DNA from: Microbacterium paulum
Lineage (GTDB): Bacteria > Actinomycetota > Actinomycetes > Actinomycetales > Microbacteriaceae
NCBI RefSeq assembly: GCF_015707995.1
Contig: NZ_JAAGRY010000011.1
Span: forward strand, 1 to 61,133
Length of the DNA stretch: 61,133 nucleotides
Direction: 5' to 3'
Below the pieces are notes generated by a model. It saw nothing but the letters and a program-made list of their open reading frames with translations, had not been told where the DNA came from and did not search any database. Below, in pieces: positions 1 through 8,437 of the stretch. Numbering within the stretch: the stretch's first letter is position 1; every line of letters starts with the position of its first letter. The translations under genes and the position numbers were made by a program.

Positions 1-1298
1 CCGGCCTGCACGACGGCCTCGCTCGAACTCACCGTCGGTGAGGCGGCCACCGCAGCGGCGGTGCCCACCGTGCCGAGGGCGGCGGCGGCCACGAGGGTGA
101 TCGCCCCGAACCGCCGCACCGGGTTCGAGGCGAGGCGTGCGCGGAGCGCGCGAAGGGCGCCGCCGACGCCGAGCCGGCGCACGGGCTGCTCGAGCAGTCG
201 ATACGACGCGGCCGCGGCGGCGACGGTGATCGCGAGGGCCGCGATGCCGACCCCGACGGGGATCGCCGTGTCGACCATCGTTCCGGTGACCGCGACGGTC
301 AGCAGCACGACGACCGGCCAGTGCCAGAGGTAGATGCCGTACGAGCGTTCGCCGATCCACCGCAGCGGCGCCACATCGAGCGCCCTACCGAGCGGGGAGC
401 CCGCCGAGACAGCCGCCGCGATGACGGCCGCCGTCAGGATCGAAGCGAGCAGCGGCACCGCCGGAAAGGCTGTCTCCCCGCCGGGCAGGCACGCGACCGC
501 GACGAGACCCGCGAAGGCCGCGACGCCGCCGACGGCGGTGAGCGCCGTGGTCGAGACGGCCGGCCCGCGCCGGACGGGGCGGGGCGAGGCATCCATCGTC
601 AGAGCACCCGTCGAGCCGCCCTCCGTGCGACCCGCCGTGCGGTCGAGAGCGAACGCGAGAGCGACGCCGATCAGCAGGCCGAACGCGTGCGTGTCGGTGC
701 CGTAGTAGGCGCGGGTGAGACTGCCGCCGCCGGCGACCACGCCGAACGCCCACGCGGCCGAGCACGCGGCGAGCACGAGCGCCGCGCCGACCCGCAGCCC
801 GCGGCGGCGGGCGAGCAGCAGCACGGGCAGCAGCAGCGGCCAGACCAGGTAGAACTGCTCTTCGACGGCGAGCGACCAGAGGTTGCGGAAGAGTTCGGGT
901 TCGCCCGCGCTGAAGTACGTCGATCCGCCCGCGATCGCGAGCCAGTTGTACGAGAACGTCGCCGCACCGAGCACCTGCCGCCCGACGCCGAGCAGCACGT
1001 CGCCACCGATCAGCCACGCCGCGCTCGCGCAGATCGTCACGACCGCGACGAGGGCGGGCACGAGTCGGCGTGCGCGGCGCGCCCAGAACGCGCCGAGGGC
1101 GATGCGGCCGGTCGCGGCGCGCTCGCGCAGCAGCAGCGAGGTGATCAGAAAGCCCGAGATGACGAAGAAGGCGTCGACGCCGACGAAGCCCGAGTTCAGG
1201 AACCAGGTCGGAAAGAGGTGGTAGAGCACGACGAGCAGCACGGCGACGGCGCGCAGGCCGTCGAGCCCGGCGTAACGGGGCGCGGTGGGTGTGTTCAT
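1..1298 (-). CDS. Acyltransferase 3 (OafA/YrhL-like) membrane protein, 3' end cut by window edge
   Basis: The frame opens at the ATG ending at 1298 and stays open to base 1 (432 codons), so the gene is truncated at its C-terminus. The N-terminus carries the family signature GLDGLRAVAVLLVVLYHLFP with the conserved His at residue 27, followed by about ten hydrophobic segments. A cytoplasmic loop rich in Arg (WARRARRLVPA) is typical of OafA-like O-acyltransferases, which move acetyl or other acyl groups onto cell-surface sugars or peptidoglycan. After the last helix a short Ala-rich linker begins near the window edge; many actinobacterial homologues continue there into an SGNH esterase domain, but that part is not visible. 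Other frames across this stretch give only Arg-rich nonsense. Transcribed divergently from the downstream sugar kinase. Confidence 0.88.
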   Translation of the reverse strand, partial: MNTPTAPRYAGLDGLRAVAVLLVVLYHLFPTWFLNSGFVGVDAFFVISGFLITSLLLRERAATGRIALGAFWARRARRLVPALVAVVTICASAAWLIGGDVLLGVGRQVLGAATFSYNWLAIAGGSTYFSAGEPELFRNLWSLAVEEQFYLVWPLLLPVLLLARRRGLRVGAALVLAACSAAWAFGVVAGGGSLTRAYYGTDTHAFGLLIGVALAFALDRTAGRTEGGSTGALTMDASPRPVRRGPAVSTTALTAVGGVAAFAGLVAVACLPGGETAFPAVPLLASILTAAVIAAAVSAGSPLGRALDVAPLRWIGERSYGIYLWHWPVVVLLTVAVTGTMVDTAIPVGVGIAALAITVAAAAASYRLLEQPVRRLGVGGALRALRARLASNPVRRFGAITLVAAAALGTVGTAAAVAASPTVSSSEAVVQA

Positions 1299-1460
1299 GA
1301 TCGAAAAGCGGTGCAGACGGGGCGGTCGGGGCACGGCGCGGCGGGCGGGCGGCGCAGCCGCGTGGATGCCGGTGGGGAACGATCCAGTCTACGTACCGCA
1401 CCTGGGTTCAGGGTGCGCGGGGCGTCGGCGGTGCGGTTCGCGGCCGCCCCCGCCATCGGG

Positions 1461-1466
1461 TAGGAC
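1461..1466 (+). promoter_or_regulatory. -10 box TAGGAC of a leaderless promoter for the sugar kinase
   Basis: TAGGAC lies 6 bases before the ATG at 1473, so the expected transcription start falls on or next to the start codon. No Shine-Dalgarno sequence is present, which fits leaderless translation. Confidence 0.5.
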
Positions 1467-1472
1467 TGAAGC

Positions 1473-2375
1473 ATGGACACGGATGTGCTGGTCGTCGGAG
1501 AAGCCCTGATCGACATCGTCACGGGGGAGGACGGCGACCGCGAACTCGTGGGCGGCAGTCCTGCGAACGTCGCGGTGGGCCTTGCCCGGCAGGGCCACGG
1601 CACGCGCCTGCTGACCCGGGTGGGCGACGACGAGCGCGGTCGGCGGATCGCCGAGCAGATCGGGCGATCGGGCGCGCGTCTCGACGAGCGTTCGTTCTCG
1701 GGCGAGCCGACCTCGACCGCGCGGGCGCGGCTGCGCGCCGACGGATCGGCCGAATACGACTTCGCGATCACGTGGGACGTGCCCGCGATCACGGCCGACG
1801 ATCTGCGCGGCGTGCGCGCCGTGCACACGGGCTCGATCGCGCTGTTTCTCGAACCGGGTGGCGTGGCCGTGCTCGAGACGCTCCGGGCGGCGCGGGCCGC
1901 GGGGGCGATCGTCAGCGTCGACCCGAACATCCGCCCCGCGCTCGTCGGCGATCATGCCGCAGCGCTCGCGCGATTCGGCGAGGCCGCGGCCTCGGCCGAT
2001 CTCGTCAAGCTGAGCGACGAAGACGCGCACTGGCTGTACCCCGACCTCGACGACGAAGAGGTGCTCGACGAGATCGCCGCGCTCGGGCCGCGCCTGGTCG
2101 TGCTGACGCGCGGCGCAGAGGGTCTTCTCGCGCGCGGCCCGCACGGACTGGTCGAGGCCGCGCCGCTCGTCGTGACGGTCGCCGACACGATCGGCGCGGG
2201 CGATGCCGCGATGGCGAGCCTCGTGTCGAGCGCGCTCGACGACGACCGCCTCTTCACGTCGCCCGACGCGCTCGAGGCGGCGCTGCGCCGTGCGGCGGTG
2301 ACCGCCGGCATCACGGTCTCGCGGGCGGGCGCCAACCCGCCGACGCGTGCCGAGGTCGACGCCCGGCTAGGCTGA
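1473..2375 (+). CDS. PfkB-family carbohydrate kinase, probable fructokinase
   Basis: This is a 300-residue ribokinase-fold kinase that phosphorylates a sugar, most likely fructose, with ATP in the cytoplasm. The N-terminal substrate motif GGSPAN is at residues 27-32 and the C-terminal PfkB signature DTIGAGDA at 238-245, with Asp244 as the expected catalytic base and GAG forming the anion hole. Length is normal for the family. The ATG is preceded by a -10-like box rather than a ribosome site. truA starts 5 bases after the stop and has its own -10 box. The substrate is inferred from overall resemblance to bacterial fructokinases; another hexose or 2-keto sugar cannot be excluded. Confidence 0.88.
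   Translation: MDTDVLVVGEALIDIVTGEDGDRELVGGSPANVAVGLARQGHGTRLLTRVGDDERGRRIAEQIGRSGARLDERSFSGEPTSTARARLRADGSAEYDFAITWDVPAITADDLRGVRAVHTGSIALFLEPGGVAVLETLRAARAAGAIVSVDPNIRPALVGDHAAALARFGEAAASADLVKLSDEDAHWLYPDLDDEEVLDEIAALGPRLVVLTRGAEGLLARGPHGLVEAAPLVVTVADTIGAGDAAMASLVSSALDDDRLFTSPDALEAALRRAAVTAGITVSRAGANPPTRAEVDARLG
2368..2373 (+). promoter_or_regulatory. -10 box TAGGCT of a leaderless promoter for truA
   Basis: TAGGCT ends 6 bases before the GTG start at 2380 and overlaps the stop codon of the kinase gene. No Shine-Dalgarno sequence precedes the GTG. Confidence 0.45.
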
Positions 2376-2379
2376 CCGG

Positions 2380-3216
2380 GTGCGCCTGCGCCTCGATCTC
2401 GCCTACGACGGCACCGGCTTTCGCGGCTGGGCCCGCCAGCCCGAGCTGCGCACGGTGCAGGGCACACTCGAGACGGCGATCGCCCGGGTGCTCGGCGGGC
2501 AGCCGCAGCTGGTCGTCGCGGGTCGCACCGACGCCGGCGTGCACGCGTCGGGCCAGGTGGCCCACCTCGACCTCACCGACGAGCAGCGCGCGCGCCTCGC
2601 GAAAGGGCGAAGCCCCCAGCCCGAGGCGCTCGCCGCCCGCATCACGGGCGTGCTCGGGCAGTACCCCGACGTCGTCGTGCACCGCAGCGCCGAAGCCGCG
2701 CCCGGATTCGACGCGCGCTTCTCGGCCGTGTGGCGGCGGTACGAGTACCGCCTCGCCGACCTGCACACCCCGTACGATCCGCTCGACCGTGTGCGCACGA
2801 CGAGGGTGAAGGCGCACCTCGACGTCGAGGCGATGGATGCCGCGGCGCGCTCCCTCATCGGACTGCACGACTTCGCGGCGTACTGCAAATGGCGCGAGGG
2901 CGCGACGACGATCCGCACCCTGCTCGAGTTCGGCTGGCGGCGCGACGCGCACGGCATCCTCGTCGCGAACGTCAAGGCCGACGCGTTCTGCCACAGCATG
3001 GTGCGCGCGCTCGTCGGCGCGTGCGCGGCGGTGGGCGAGGGGCGGCTCAGCGTGGCCGACGTGGCGGGCATCCGTGACGCAGGCATCCGCACGAGTGAGA
3101 CGAAGGTGCTCGCCGCGCGCGGTCTCACCCTCACCGAGGTCGGCTACCCGGCCGACGACCTGCTGGCGCTGCGCGCCGAGCAGACCCGCGCGCGGCGCTC
3201 GCTCGACGAGGATTGA
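2380..3216 (+). CDS. truA: tRNA pseudouridine(38-40) synthase TruA
   Basis: TruA isomerises uridines 38, 39 and 40 in the anticodon arm of tRNAs to pseudouridine. The 278-residue protein starts with the family N-terminus (LRLDLAYDGTGFRGWARQP) and has the catalytic motif GRTDAGVHA with the nucleophilic Asp51. The C-terminal half contains the usual FCHSMVRALVG segment. GTG is taken as start because it sits just before the conserved beta strand and directly behind a -10 box. In many actinobacteria truA follows rplQ; here it stands behind a sugar kinase, some distance from the rplM operon. Confidence 0.96.
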   Translation: MRLRLDLAYDGTGFRGWARQPELRTVQGTLETAIARVLGGQPQLVVAGRTDAGVHASGQVAHLDLTDEQRARLAKGRSPQPEALAARITGVLGQYPDVVVHRSAEAAPGFDARFSAVWRRYEYRLADLHTPYDPLDRVRTTRVKAHLDVEAMDAAARSLIGLHDFAAYCKWREGATTIRTLLEFGWRRDAHGILVANVKADAFCHSMVRALVGACAAVGEGRLSVADVAGIRDAGIRTSETKVLAARGLTLTEVGYPADDLLALRAEQTRARRSLDED

Positions 3217-3278
3217 CCGCCGCGCGAACCCTCGGGGAACACTGTGTCAAGACCGAGCAGGTTCATGGGTTGCACCCC

Positions 3279-3284
3279 TAGGCT
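3279..3284 (+). promoter_or_regulatory. -10 box TAGGCT upstream of the EEP-family gene
   Basis: TAGGCT lies 9 bases before the ATG at 3294. The leader would be zero to two bases long, so this again looks leaderless. Confidence 0.4.
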
Positions 3285-3293
3285 GGCGGCACG

Positions 3294-3977
3294 ATGAAGG
3301 TCATCTCGTACAACCTCAACAAGCACAAGGCGATCGGCGAGCTCGACGATCTCGTCGAGGCGACCGGTGCCGACATCCTGTGCCTGCAAGAAGCCGTGAC
3401 CGATGCACTGGCCCCCGAGATCGCGGGCCTGCAATTGGCCGAGGCCACCGCACGCAACCGTCTGGGCCTGGCCGTGTACCTGCGCCGCAACACCTTCGAC
3501 GCCCTCGAGGTGCGCTCGATGGCGCTGAAGAAGTCGCTGCACGACCGGGTGCTCAAGCCCGCCGAGGAACGGATGCTGGCGGTGCGCCTGCGCGACATCG
3601 ACCACGGCCGCGAGTTCATCGTGGCGAGCTTTCACGCCGCCCCGCTCACGGCACTGAACTCACTGCGACGCAAGCAGATCTCGGCAGCGCTCGAAGAGCT
3701 CGCGAGTCTCGGTGAGGGGCTGCCGATCCTGATGGTGGGCGACTACAACTACCCCGTGTTCAAAGAGAACCTCAGCCAGAAGGTGCGCGAAGCGGGGTAC
3801 GAGCTGAGCCTCAGCGACGCGCGCACCTACACGCGCTACAAGTTCTTCAAGGGGCACTACGACTTCGCCACGAGCGTGGGCTTCGACATCGACACCATCA
3901 CGACGCTGCCGCAGGGGCGCAGCGACCACCTGCCGATCCTCGTGACGGCGACCCCGAAGGCCGTGTCGATCGTCTGA
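3294..3977 (+). CDS. Endonuclease/exonuclease/phosphatase family protein
   Basis: The 227-residue protein has the metal-dependent EEP (DNase I-like) fold. Visible catalytic elements in order are SYNLNKH near the N-terminus, LQEA with the metal-binding Glu, ASFHAAP with the conserved His, GDYNY in place of the usual GDFN, and the C-terminal SDHLPI motif. All catalytic positions are present, so it should be an active phosphodiesterase or phosphatase. The substrate (nucleic acid, phospholipid or nucleotide) cannot be read from sequence, and no signal peptide is visible. It converges with the response regulator gene 46 bases downstream. Confidence 0.85.
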   Translation: MKVISYNLNKHKAIGELDDLVEATGADILCLQEAVTDALAPEIAGLQLAEATARNRLGLAVYLRRNTFDALEVRSMALKKSLHDRVLKPAEERMLAVRLRDIDHGREFIVASFHAAPLTALNSLRRKQISAALEELASLGEGLPILMVGDYNYPVFKENLSQKVREAGYELSLSDARTYTRYKFFKGHYDFATSVGFDIDTITTLPQGRSDHLPILVTATPKAVSIV

Positions 3978-4023
3978 TGCGCCTCGGTGCTGACAACTCC
4001 TGAGCGAGAACTGAGCGCGTGTG

Positions 4024-4839
4024 TCAGTGAGCTCTGAGGTCCGTCGAGGGATGCGGTGCGATCGCACGGTAGCCGACTGCGCGAAGTGTCTCGATGAAGC
4101 GGGGCTCGGCCACAGAGTCGCCGAGTTTGCGGCGCAGATTGGTCATGTGAGTCTCGATCGCTCGTTCATCGGCATCGGAGACGAGGCTTCTTCCGCCGCT
4201 CTGCCCGGGCCGGAGAGCTCCCACGAGGTGGGCTTTGCTGCGAACCTCCGGGGTCGCCTCGAGGAGGGTGGCGAGAAGCTCGAACTCGGTCCGGGTGAGC
4301 AGGATCGGATGTCCATCGATGGAGACGCTGTGGGTGGCGCGGTCGACGACGAGTCCGGCATTGCCGATCAGCGTCTGCGCTCCCGCGGTCGTCGCCGAGA
4401 GCTGTCCCGTCGTATCAGCGCCGCCGACGCCCCCGCTCTCGGGGACGGATCGTGTGGATCCGCGGGGCTGACGGCGTTGCGCCGCGAGCACACGAGCGCG
4501 CAACTCGCGTGCGCGAAACGGTTTCGTCACCACGTCGTCCGCACCGACACTGAACCCGAGAACCGCGTCGGCCTCTTCGGTGAGCGCGGTGATGAGCAGG
4601 ATGTAGGTGTTGCTGTGCTCACGGATGCGCCGCGCGGTCTCATAGCCGTCGATGCCGGGCATGTTCACGTCGAGGGTGGTGATGTCGGGATCATGCGTGC
4701 GTACCGCATCGACACCGTCATATCCGTTGTCGACGGCGAAGACGTCGAACCCTGCGCTGGAGAGCACCTGCACGAGGAGGTCGCGCACGTCGGCATCGTC
4801 GTCGATGACGACGGCCGTCTGCCGTGCAGGCTCACCCAT
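4024..4839 (-). CDS. Response regulator with winged-helix output domain (orphan, copy 1)
   Basis: This 271-residue regulator has a receiver domain at about 8-125 with acidic pair DDD, phospho-acceptor Asp57 in TTLDVNMPG and the conserved Lys in TKPF. A Gly/Ser-rich linker follows, then an OmpR/PhoB-type winged helix whose recognition region reads IETHMTNLRRKLGD. Start chosen at the ATG ending at 4839 because GAGGAGGGCACCG precedes it; an upstream extension in frame has no homology-like content. No histidine kinase is encoded nearby. It is clearly paralogous to the regulator at 9670-10656, sharing DDADVR, TTLDVN and SNTYI blocks. The neighbouring polysaccharide genes make a role in surface glucan control plausible, but this is inference. 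Confidence 0.88.
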   Translation of the reverse strand: MGEPARQTAVVIDDDADVRDLLVQVLSSAGFDVFAVDNGYDGVDAVRTHDPDITTLDVNMPGIDGYETARRIREHSNTYILLITALTEEADAVLGFSVGADDVVTKPFRARELRARVLAAQRRQPRGSTRSVPESGGVGGADTTGQLSATTAGAQTLIGNAGLVVDRATHSVSIDGHPILLTRTEFELLATLLEATPEVRSKAHLVGALRPGQSGGRSLVSDADERAIETHMTNLRRKLGDSVAEPRFIETLRAVGYRAIAPHPSTDLRAH

Positions 4840-5036
4840 CGGTGCCCTCCTCGCTGCGTGTGTTGGTCTGATTGTGCCAGACTTCGATTCCGCCTTCCGC
4901 GCAGTTCTCGCGCCCGGCTGTGCGGTCCCCACGCTCGCTGTGGATCTCGCCAAGACAACCTCAGCATCACCTGATCGTGTGCTTCTCTGACGCATCGGCG
5001 GGCGCCATAGACTGGCGCGAAGCGGAAGGGGTCCCG

Positions 5037-5672
5037 ATGGTGAACGGCAGATCAACATCAAAGGTGGTCCCCGAGATCGCCGCTCGCGCGCGGCGGCGCG
5101 CAGGAGGATTCGCTGGCCTCCTTGTGATCCTCGCGCTCGCCGGGTGCGGTGCGGCCCCCTGGGCAGACGGCGGCGACGGACCGAGCCCCTCGGCCTCGAC
5201 GAGCACCGTTCCCGAGCCCGTGCCCAACGACCTGTCGAGCGGGTCGACGCAGCGCACCCTGACGGCGGGAGCGGTGAGTGCGACGGTCGACTACTGGTCG
5301 GAGCTGTCGATGGACAAGTGGACGGCGTCGGCGCTGAAGCCGCTCAAGCTGTCGCTCGTGACCACCGTCTCGCCCTCGGACGGGCAGAAGGTGTACCTGC
5401 AGCGCGCGACGATGGTCGCCGTTCCGGGGAACGCCTCGGGCGCTCTGACCGCCCTCGACCCGCAGATCGACCAGGCGACGACGCCGCCGGGCTACCTGGT
5501 GCTGAGCCCGTACAGCTATTCGCAGCAGTTCACGGTGGGCGCGGTGCCCGCCGAGGCGACGTTCGTGACGATCGAGCTGACCTACGACTTCCTCGTGCAG
5601 ACGACGCCGACCTCGACCGAGTACGCCAAGCAGACCGCCACCGACACCCTCACCGTCGCGATCGCGCACTGA
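5037..5672 (+). CDS. Secreted lipoprotein of unknown function
   Basis: The 211-residue product has a basic N-terminus (RARRRAGG), a hydrophobic core and the lipobox LALAGC with acylated Cys37. A Pro/Ser/Thr-rich spacer follows and then a roughly 150-residue beta-rich domain (TLTAGAVSATVDYWSEL at its start) without a recognised motif. Start chosen at the ATG with GGAAGGGG upstream; a longer in-frame extension is not protein-like. It is divergent from the response regulator 4024-4839 and convergent with the broken GGDEF-like gene. It should sit on the outer face of the membrane. Function unknown. Confidence 0.78.
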   Translation: MVNGRSTSKVVPEIAARARRRAGGFAGLLVILALAGCGAAPWADGGDGPSPSASTSTVPEPVPNDLSSGSTQRTLTAGAVSATVDYWSELSMDKWTASALKPLKLSLVTTVSPSDGQKVYLQRATMVAVPGNASGALTALDPQIDQATTPPGYLVLSPYSYSQQFTVGAVPAEATFVTIELTYDFLVQTTPTSTEYAKQTATDTLTVAIAH

Positions 5673-5695
5673 GGCGGGCGCCGCGCCGCGGCGGG

Positions 5696-6627
5696 TCAGA
5701 CGACGGCGCGCTCCCAGCGGTCTCCGCCGGCGTCGGCCGCCCGTGCCGCCGCGTCGCGCGCCGCGGCGCGCAGGGCGTCGAGGTCTTAGCCGAACTCTGC
5801 GACGCTCGCCCAGCCGACGATGCCGAGGTACCGACCCGCACGCCGGCGCCGCTCGCCGCGAACGCGCGCAGCAGCGTGCCCACCCGCTCGCGCAGCACGG
5901 CCGAGGGTTGCGCGACGAGCACGGCGACGCCCGCGGGGGCGAACCAGCCGAGGTCGGCTTCGGTGGGGAAGATCTCGATCACGTCGCCGCGCAGCCGCTC
6001 GGCGATCGCCGCGAACCCCGAATCTCCGGCGACGATGCGGAGGTTTTCGGCGTCGTCGATCTGCGCATACACGAGCGCCCACGAGCGTTCGCCCGCGCGC
6101 TGCGCCCGGGCGAGACGGTCGGCGGCGACCACGGCGAACGTCGAACCGGTCGCGGCGCCCGTGCCGCCGCGCGCGATGAACAGCAGCGTCACGAGTGCGC
6201 AGACGACGTAGGCGAGCATGCCGAGGGAGTTGACGGTGCGCAGGAACTCGAGCGACTCGCCTGCGTCGCCCGGGGCGACCAGGCCCACCACGATGCTCAC
6301 GGCGCCGACGCCCGCGACGACGAGTGAGAACGCGGCGTAGGCGATGAGACCGATCGCGAGGATGTCGGCGAACGGCAGCACCGCGATCGTCGAGCGGCTG
6401 ACGCGGTCCCACGGCACGATGAGGGCGACGACCGTGAAGATGAGGATCAGCGCGAGGCCGGCGGCGGTGGTCGGTTCGGCGAGCTGGGTGGGAACGAGCA
6501 CGACGATCGCGAGCGTGAGGATCACGATCACGGCGGCCAGCGACAGCTGCCACAGCCAGATCGACCGATTGCGGGGGCTCGCCTTCACGGCGAGCGCGCG
6601 CACCGTGGTCGTCTCTGGCGCGCTCAT
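5696..6627 (-). pseudogene. Degenerate GGDEF-domain membrane protein, broken by an 8-base insertion and an in-frame stop
   Basis: The first 260 codons encode about five membrane helices (residues about 20-170) and then a GGDEF-like fold, in which the signature is replaced by GWFAPAG, so diguanylate cyclase activity was already lost. The frame is good up to VRVG (about 5831). A stretch TACCTCGG, bounded by repeated TCGG, then shifts the frame; removing 8 bases gives a continuous 308-codon reading. The resumed frame reads IVGWASVAEFG, a TAA at 5786-5788, then DLDALRAAARDAAARAADAGGD, which is the expected GGDEF C-terminus, ending at TGA 5696-5698. As the DNA stands, the shifted protein would run to 5650 with a meaningless tail. 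Start at ATG 6627. It is divergent from the GT2 synthase. Confidence 0.7.
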
Positions 6628-6765
6628 ACGCCGAGCCGATCGGCGGGCTGTGGGCGGCTGTGGCGAGGCGCGGCGAGGCATCCGGGGGATTCCTTGCGCA
6701 AACCTTGCGGTTCGCTCGCGGGTGCCCGGGGTGTTCGTTGCGGTCGCCCCGGCACAGTGGAGCAC

Positions 6766-8196
6766 ATGAACGACAGCCCCCGCGACCTGGTGCTCGCCAG
6801 CGACCACCAGTTCCCCGACGACTTCGAGTCGGTGCTCGACGACACCTCGACCCACCGGTCGACGATCGGCTGCGTCATCCCCGCCTACAACGAAGAAGAG
6901 TCGATCGCCGATGTGCTGGCCGGTCTTCTCAACCAGACGCGGGTGCCCGATGTCATCCACGTGGTCGTCAACAACACGACGGATGCCACGGTCAAGCTCG
7001 CCTCGCAGTACGCCGGCCCGCACGAGCTGCACACCGAGCTCGGCGAGCAGTTCACCGAAGTGTTCGTGCACGACATCGGCAAGAACCCCGACAAGAAGGT
7101 CGGGGCGCTGAACTACGGCTACTCGCTCGTCGAGGGCTACGACTACCTGCTCGGCGTCGACGGCGACACGGTCGCCGACCGCCGCGCGGTGGAATACCTC
7201 GAGTCCGAGGCGGTCTCCGACAGCCGCATCGGCGGCATCTCGGCGATCTACTCGATCGACGAGAGCCCGATCAAGGGCTTCCTCGCGAAGTTCCTCATCA
7301 CGGGTCAGCGCTCGCAGTTCGCGGCGTTCAACCTGCACAACCTGCTGCGCGGGCGCAACATGGCGGTGCTCGGCGGGCAGTTCTCGATCTTCTCGACGCA
7401 GGCGCTGCGCGATGTGATGCGCGAGAACCGCCAGCGCACGCCCTGGGTGAAAGACAGCGAGGTCGAAGACTCGCTGCTGTCGCTGCAGATCAAGAGCGCC
7501 GGCTATCTGACCAAGATCAGCCCGTTCGCGCGAGCCGACGTGGGCGGCATGACGACCCTGCGGGCGCTCGATGCCCAGCAGGTGAAGTGGACGTACGGCG
7601 CGATCGAGCTGATGTGGCCCGGTCAGCGCGGCGACACGAAGGGGCAGCCGTTCCACCCCAACCTGCGGGTGCGGTGGCTCGAGCACTTCGACATGCTCAT
7701 GAACATGTTCGTGCGCATCGCGTTCGTGACACTTCTGGCGGCGTCGCTGTCGATCGGGGCGTTCGTGTTCTCGTACTGGTGGCTCGTGCCGCCGGTGGTG
7801 GCGATCGCGCTGAACACCCGCATGGCGCTGACGATGAAGAACCGGTCGGCGCGAGACATCCTGTTCGGGCTGCTGCTGTTCCCGGCCGAGATCTACATGT
7901 GGATCCGCTGCAGCCACTTTCTGCGGTCGTGGGCGCGGTTCCTCTCGCGCAAGAAGGTCGACAACTGGGCGCTGCAGGCCAAGGCCGAGCGCGGCGGCGG
8001 CTTCGGCCACTGGGTGCCGCTGATCGGTGCGGTCGCGGTCGTCGCCGCGATGGTCGCCGTCTGGCTGATGCTGCCGATCATGGTGCAGTCGACGATCCTC
8101 TGGATCGGGTGGCCGATCGTCGGTGTCATCACCGTCGTGCAGACGCTGTCGATGTTCGTCAAGCTCATCCGTCGTCAGAACGGGTTCACCGTCTGA
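6766..8196 (+). CDS. Processive family 2 glycosyltransferase, cellulose/chitin synthase-like
   Basis: The 476-residue enzyme carries the GT-A motifs of membrane polysaccharide synthases in order: CVIPAYNEEESI, a DGD at residues 132-134, the acceptor-site ED at 234-235, and QQVKW at 271-275, a Lys variant of QxxRW. At least five membrane helices follow (about 325-470). Such enzymes polymerise UDP-sugars into beta-linked glycans and extrude them through their own channel. The ATG at 6766 is chosen because the conserved region begins soon after; an upstream in-frame extension is not protein-like. No PilZ domain is visible. A GH6 beta-1,4-glucanase lies 2.5 kb away, which favours a beta-1,4-glucan product; this is inferred, not shown. 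Confidence 0.85.
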   Translation: MNDSPRDLVLASDHQFPDDFESVLDDTSTHRSTIGCVIPAYNEEESIADVLAGLLNQTRVPDVIHVVVNNTTDATVKLASQYAGPHELHTELGEQFTEVFVHDIGKNPDKKVGALNYGYSLVEGYDYLLGVDGDTVADRRAVEYLESEAVSDSRIGGISAIYSIDESPIKGFLAKFLITGQRSQFAAFNLHNLLRGRNMAVLGGQFSIFSTQALRDVMRENRQRTPWVKDSEVEDSLLSLQIKSAGYLTKISPFARADVGGMTTLRALDAQQVKWTYGAIELMWPGQRGDTKGQPFHPNLRVRWLEHFDMLMNMFVRIAFVTLLAASLSIGAFVFSYWWLVPPVVAIALNTRMALTMKNRSARDILFGLLLFPAEIYMWIRCSHFLRSWARFLSRKKVDNWALQAKAERGGGFGHWVPLIGAVAVVAAMVAVWLMLPIMVQSTILWIGWPIVGVITVVQTLSMFVKLIRRQNGFTV

Positions 8197-8210
8197 CACG
8201 GATGCTGGAT

Positions 8211-8235
8211 CTGACGTCCGCTGGGGGGACGTCAG
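8211..8235 (+). terminator. Hairpin after the GT2 synthase
   Basis: CTGACGTCC and GGACGTCAG form a perfect 9-bp stem with a 7-base loop, 15 bases after the stop codon. There is no U-tract, as is common in high-GC genomes. Confidence 0.6.
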
Positions 8236-8241
8236 TCCGAC

Positions 8242-8282
8242 CCGCCCCCGGCTCCGCGATCACGCGGGGCCGGGGGCGGTTC
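8242..8282. terminator. Second GC-rich hairpin between convergent genes
   Basis: CCGCCCCCGGC pairs with GCCGGGGGCGG around a loop of about 15 bases and is followed by TTCCTT on the + strand. It probably ends the GT2 transcript and may also stop the opposing one. Confidence 0.6.
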
Positions 8283-8342
8283 CTTGCAGGCGGGCGGGCG
8301 GGTGCGGGGCATCCGCGCGCCCGGCTCCGCCCGCCCGCGCCC

Positions 8343-8422
8343 GCGAATCACCACGCATCTGCCGAGTCACCACCGCTTTCGCGCGGATCGGGTGGTGATT
8401 CGCGAAACGGGTGGTGATTCGC
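8343..8422. repeat. Palindromic double-arm intergenic repeat, copy 1
   Basis: Two forward arms (GCGAATCACCAC and GAGTCACCACC) are followed by two inverted arms (GGGTGGTGATTC and GGGTGGTGATTCGC). A near-identical element lies at 9535-9617, and a related design with a different core at 56411-56478. The two copies flank the AbiEi-like gene. Confidence 0.7.
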
Positions 8423-8437
8423 GCAGCGCGCGCGGGG

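Noticed and set aside
5650..8199. 849-codon open frame on the minus strand spanning the GT2 synthase
   Set aside because: Its upper part reads Arg/His/Asp-rich nonsense opposite the well-supported GT2 gene. Only the last 326 codons, from ATG 6627, look like protein.
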